Positions 4,520 through 5,855 of a stretch of 5,855 nt of DNA are shown piece by piece. The notes under the pieces are model-generated. The model made no database searches. It was not told the DNA's origin and saw nothing but the letters and a program-made list of their open reading frames with translations. A program made the position numbers and the translations under genes. Location of the stretch: NCBI GenBank assembly GCA_029785685.1, contig JAFLZE010000065.1:1-5855 (forward strand). The letters run 5' to 3'. Every line of letters begins with the position of its first letter. Position 1 is the stretch's first letter. Source of the DNA: Nitrososphaerota archaeon. Lineage in GTDB: Archaea; Thermoproteota; Nitrososphaeria; Nitrososphaerales; UBA183.

Positions 4520-5443
4520 GCTGGCCGCGCCCAGGCTGAAACCCCGGGCGAGGTACCTTCGAATCAGGAGGACGACCACGATCGCCGGGATGTACGCAAG
4601 GAACCCGGCCGCGTTGAGGCTGTCCCAGGCGAGGGCGTTGAACGATAGCTGGTTGATAGACATCCCCTCCCAGACCCCAACCATGGCCGTCCGTGTGGCG
4701 ACCCCAGTAAGCGTGTCCGCTATGAGAAACTCGTTCCATAGCAAGACGAGCGCGAACATCGTCGTGACCACCACCCCAGGGATGACCATTGGGAACACCA
4801 CGCGCCTGAACACCTGCCACTCGTTCTTCCCGAAGACGGTCGCGGCCTCGTAGATGTCCCTTGGGATGTCTGAGAAGAACCCCCTGAGCATCCAGACCAC
4901 GACGGCCAGGATGATGAGCTGCTCCGCCAGGGCGATCCCAGTGAACGTGTCGTAGAGCCCTAGCCTGGAGTAGGCGATGTACAGTGGGACGATTACCACG
5001 AACTGGGACATTGTCCTGAGTGCAAGCAGGAGGTACGAGATGAGCGACCTGCCTCTCACCTCGATCCTCGCGAGCACGTACGCAACAGGGATGCCCACCG
5101 CCAGCGAGAGGCCTATGCTAAGGCCCGCGACGATAAGAGTGTTGGCCACGAGCCGGGGGTAGGCCTCCAGTCCCAGGTCCTGCAGATAGTAGTATGCGGT
5201 GGGAATTATCGCCTTCACGTTGACGGGGAGGCCCCCGATGTAGAGGGTGGTCGTTTTGAACGCCTCGCCTGCGATGATGACCCCCAGGTCGATGTTGTAC
5301 CCCTCCAGCCCCATGACCATAACCGGCCAAAACGAGTAGAACGCGGCCAGCACGGCGGCAACGTAGAGGAGGATCCTCCGCCGCCGCCGGGACGCAGCGC
5401 GCTTCCGGAGTGCCTCGGCTTGGTCGACAACAGGTTTCTCCAA
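4517..5443 (-). CDS. ABC transporter permease, CUT1 sugar class (MalG-like)
   Basis: The 308-residue inner permease subunit is close to the usual MalG length. It starts at TTG 5443. GGGGGT (5451-5456, minus strand), seven bases upstream and overlapping the end of the previous gene, can pair with the anti-Shine-Dalgarno if one G-U pair is allowed. The basic N-terminus (RKRAASRRRRR) is cytoplasmic. Membrane segments lie at about 24-46, 98-125, 133-157, 170-187, 219-242 and 268-295, with a long outer loop from 47 to 97. The coupling-helix EAA loop begins at Glu199: EAATVFGKNEWQVFRRVVFP, matching the EAA-x3-G-x9-I-x-L-P pattern with F for L. WNEF (236-239) is typical of MalG/UgpE proteins. It would form the channel with the MalF-like subunit encoded four bases upstream, powered by an ATPase not in the window. 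Substrate is likely a sugar or polyol, not specified by the sequence. Confidence 0.9.
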   Translation of the reverse strand: MEKPVVDQAEALRKRAASRRRRRILLYVAAVLAAFYSFWPVMVMGLEGYNIDLGVIIAGEAFKTTTLYIGGLPVNVKAIIPTAYYYLQDLGLEAYPRLVANTLIVAGLSIGLSLAVGIPVAYVLARIEVRGRSLISYLLLALRTMSQFVVIVPLYIAYSRLGLYDTFTGIALAEQLIILAVVVWMLRGFFSDIPRDIYEAATVFGKNEWQVFRRVVFPMVIPGVVVTTMFALVLLWNEFLIADTLTGVATRTAMVGVWEGMSINQLSFNALAWDSLNAAGFLAYIPAIVVVLLIRRYLARGFSLGAAS

Positions 5444-5447
5444 CCCG

Positions 5448-5855
5448 CTAACCCCCCACAGCCTTCATGAGCCTCAACAGGACCAGCGCCCCCACTAGGG
5501 TCACCACGAACAGGCTCACCGCCACGGCCGAGACGACCCCGAGCGGGAAGCCCAGCGAGGACGAGTAGAGAAGCTTGTAGAGGTACAGGCTTATCGTGTC
5601 CACGGGGGAGCCCAGCGTGTTCGTGTAGCCCAGCCAGTTGGTCCAGGCAAGGGGGACCTCGAACGCCCTCATGGCGTCGATGAACCTCAGGACCACTACG
5701 AACTGCATCACGGGCGACCTGAACACGGCGGGAAGTGTGACCATCCTGAACTTTTGGAGCGCGGACGCCCCGTGGAGCTCGGCGGCCTCGTAGACCTCCT
5801 TGGAGGCGCTGTTCACGATGCTTAGCGCGACCAGCATTATCAGGGGGGACCACTC
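5448..5855 (-). CDS. ABC transporter permease, CUT1 sugar class (MalF/UgpA-like), partial
   Basis: Only the C-terminal 135 codons are present; the frame stays open to the window edge, where it reads E-W-S-P-L-I before Met at 5837. That Met is not the start: the family needs four or more membrane segments before this point. The EAA loop is clear: EAAELHGASALQKFRMVTLP, ending in Leu-Pro as in classic members. PLAWTNWLGY and the final hydrophobic segment (VVSAVAVSLFVVTLVGALVL) fit the last two helices of MalF/UgpA proteins. The stop is four bases before the MalG-like gene on the same strand, so the two are co-transcribed and probably translationally coupled. Upstream, beyond the window, a sugar-binding protein gene would be expected. 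Confidence 0.9.
   Translation of the reverse strand, partial: EWSPLIMLVALSIVNSASKEVYEAAELHGASALQKFRMVTLPAVFRSPVMQFVVVLRFIDAMRAFEVPLAWTNWLGYTNTLGSPVDTISLYLYKLLYSSSLGFPLGVVSAVAVSLFVVTLVGALVLLRLMKAVGG

Overview
The window reads as a GC-rich (roughly 60% by eye) archaeal contig. Four observations point to Archaea. AT-rich TATA-like boxes sit about 26-30 bases upstream of most start codons, which fits leaderless mRNAs. TTG and GTG starts dominate. Exported proteins carry an N-terminal membrane anchor and no lipobox, with many N-X-S/T sequons. A stand-alone protein has a ribbon-helix-helix-like N-terminus. The lineage is not fixed by the sequence; a thaumarchaeal/TACK or Thermoplasmata-like organism is only a guess.

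Layout. 1-1141 (minus): two membrane-anchored cupredoxin-like genes, cup2 (659-1141) followed by cup1 (63-449). The first 77 bases of the window are an exact copy of bases 700-776, inside cup2. cup1 runs into this copy out of frame and stops, so it looks truncated. 1142-1391: intergenic region with two outward-facing promoters. 1392-1826 (plus): small three-helix membrane protein of unknown function. 1854-2480 (minus): 208-residue protein with a ribbon-helix-helix-like N-terminus, convergent with the membrane protein. 2481-2668: second divergent promoter region, holding a 55-bp interrupted inverted repeat. 2669-3115 (plus): third cupredoxin-like protein, with a Cys-Cys/Cys-Cys tail. 3165-4514 (plus): membrane-anchored substrate-binding protein of the branched-chain amino acid/amide (LivK-like) class. 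4517-5855 (minus): two CUT1-type (MalG-like and MalF-like) sugar ABC permease genes, the second cut by the window edge.

How they may work together. The three cupredoxin-like proteins share one layout: an N-terminal helix, an external beta domain and a G-N/T-Y/F-x-Y/F strand near the C-terminus. This recalls the CuA-bearing domain of cytochrome oxidase subunit II, but each has a changed or missing metal-ligand set. They may be cell-surface copper or redox proteins, or domains that have lost copper. The LivK-like binding protein and the MalFG-like permeases belong to different ABC families and face each other, so they are probably not parts of one transporter. The permease pair forms an operon whose binding protein and ATPase are not visible here. 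The items most worth checking are the 77-bp repeat, which implies a 699-bp tandem unit or an assembly loop, the altered cupredoxin metal sites, and the 55-bp palindrome beside the putative DNA-binding protein.
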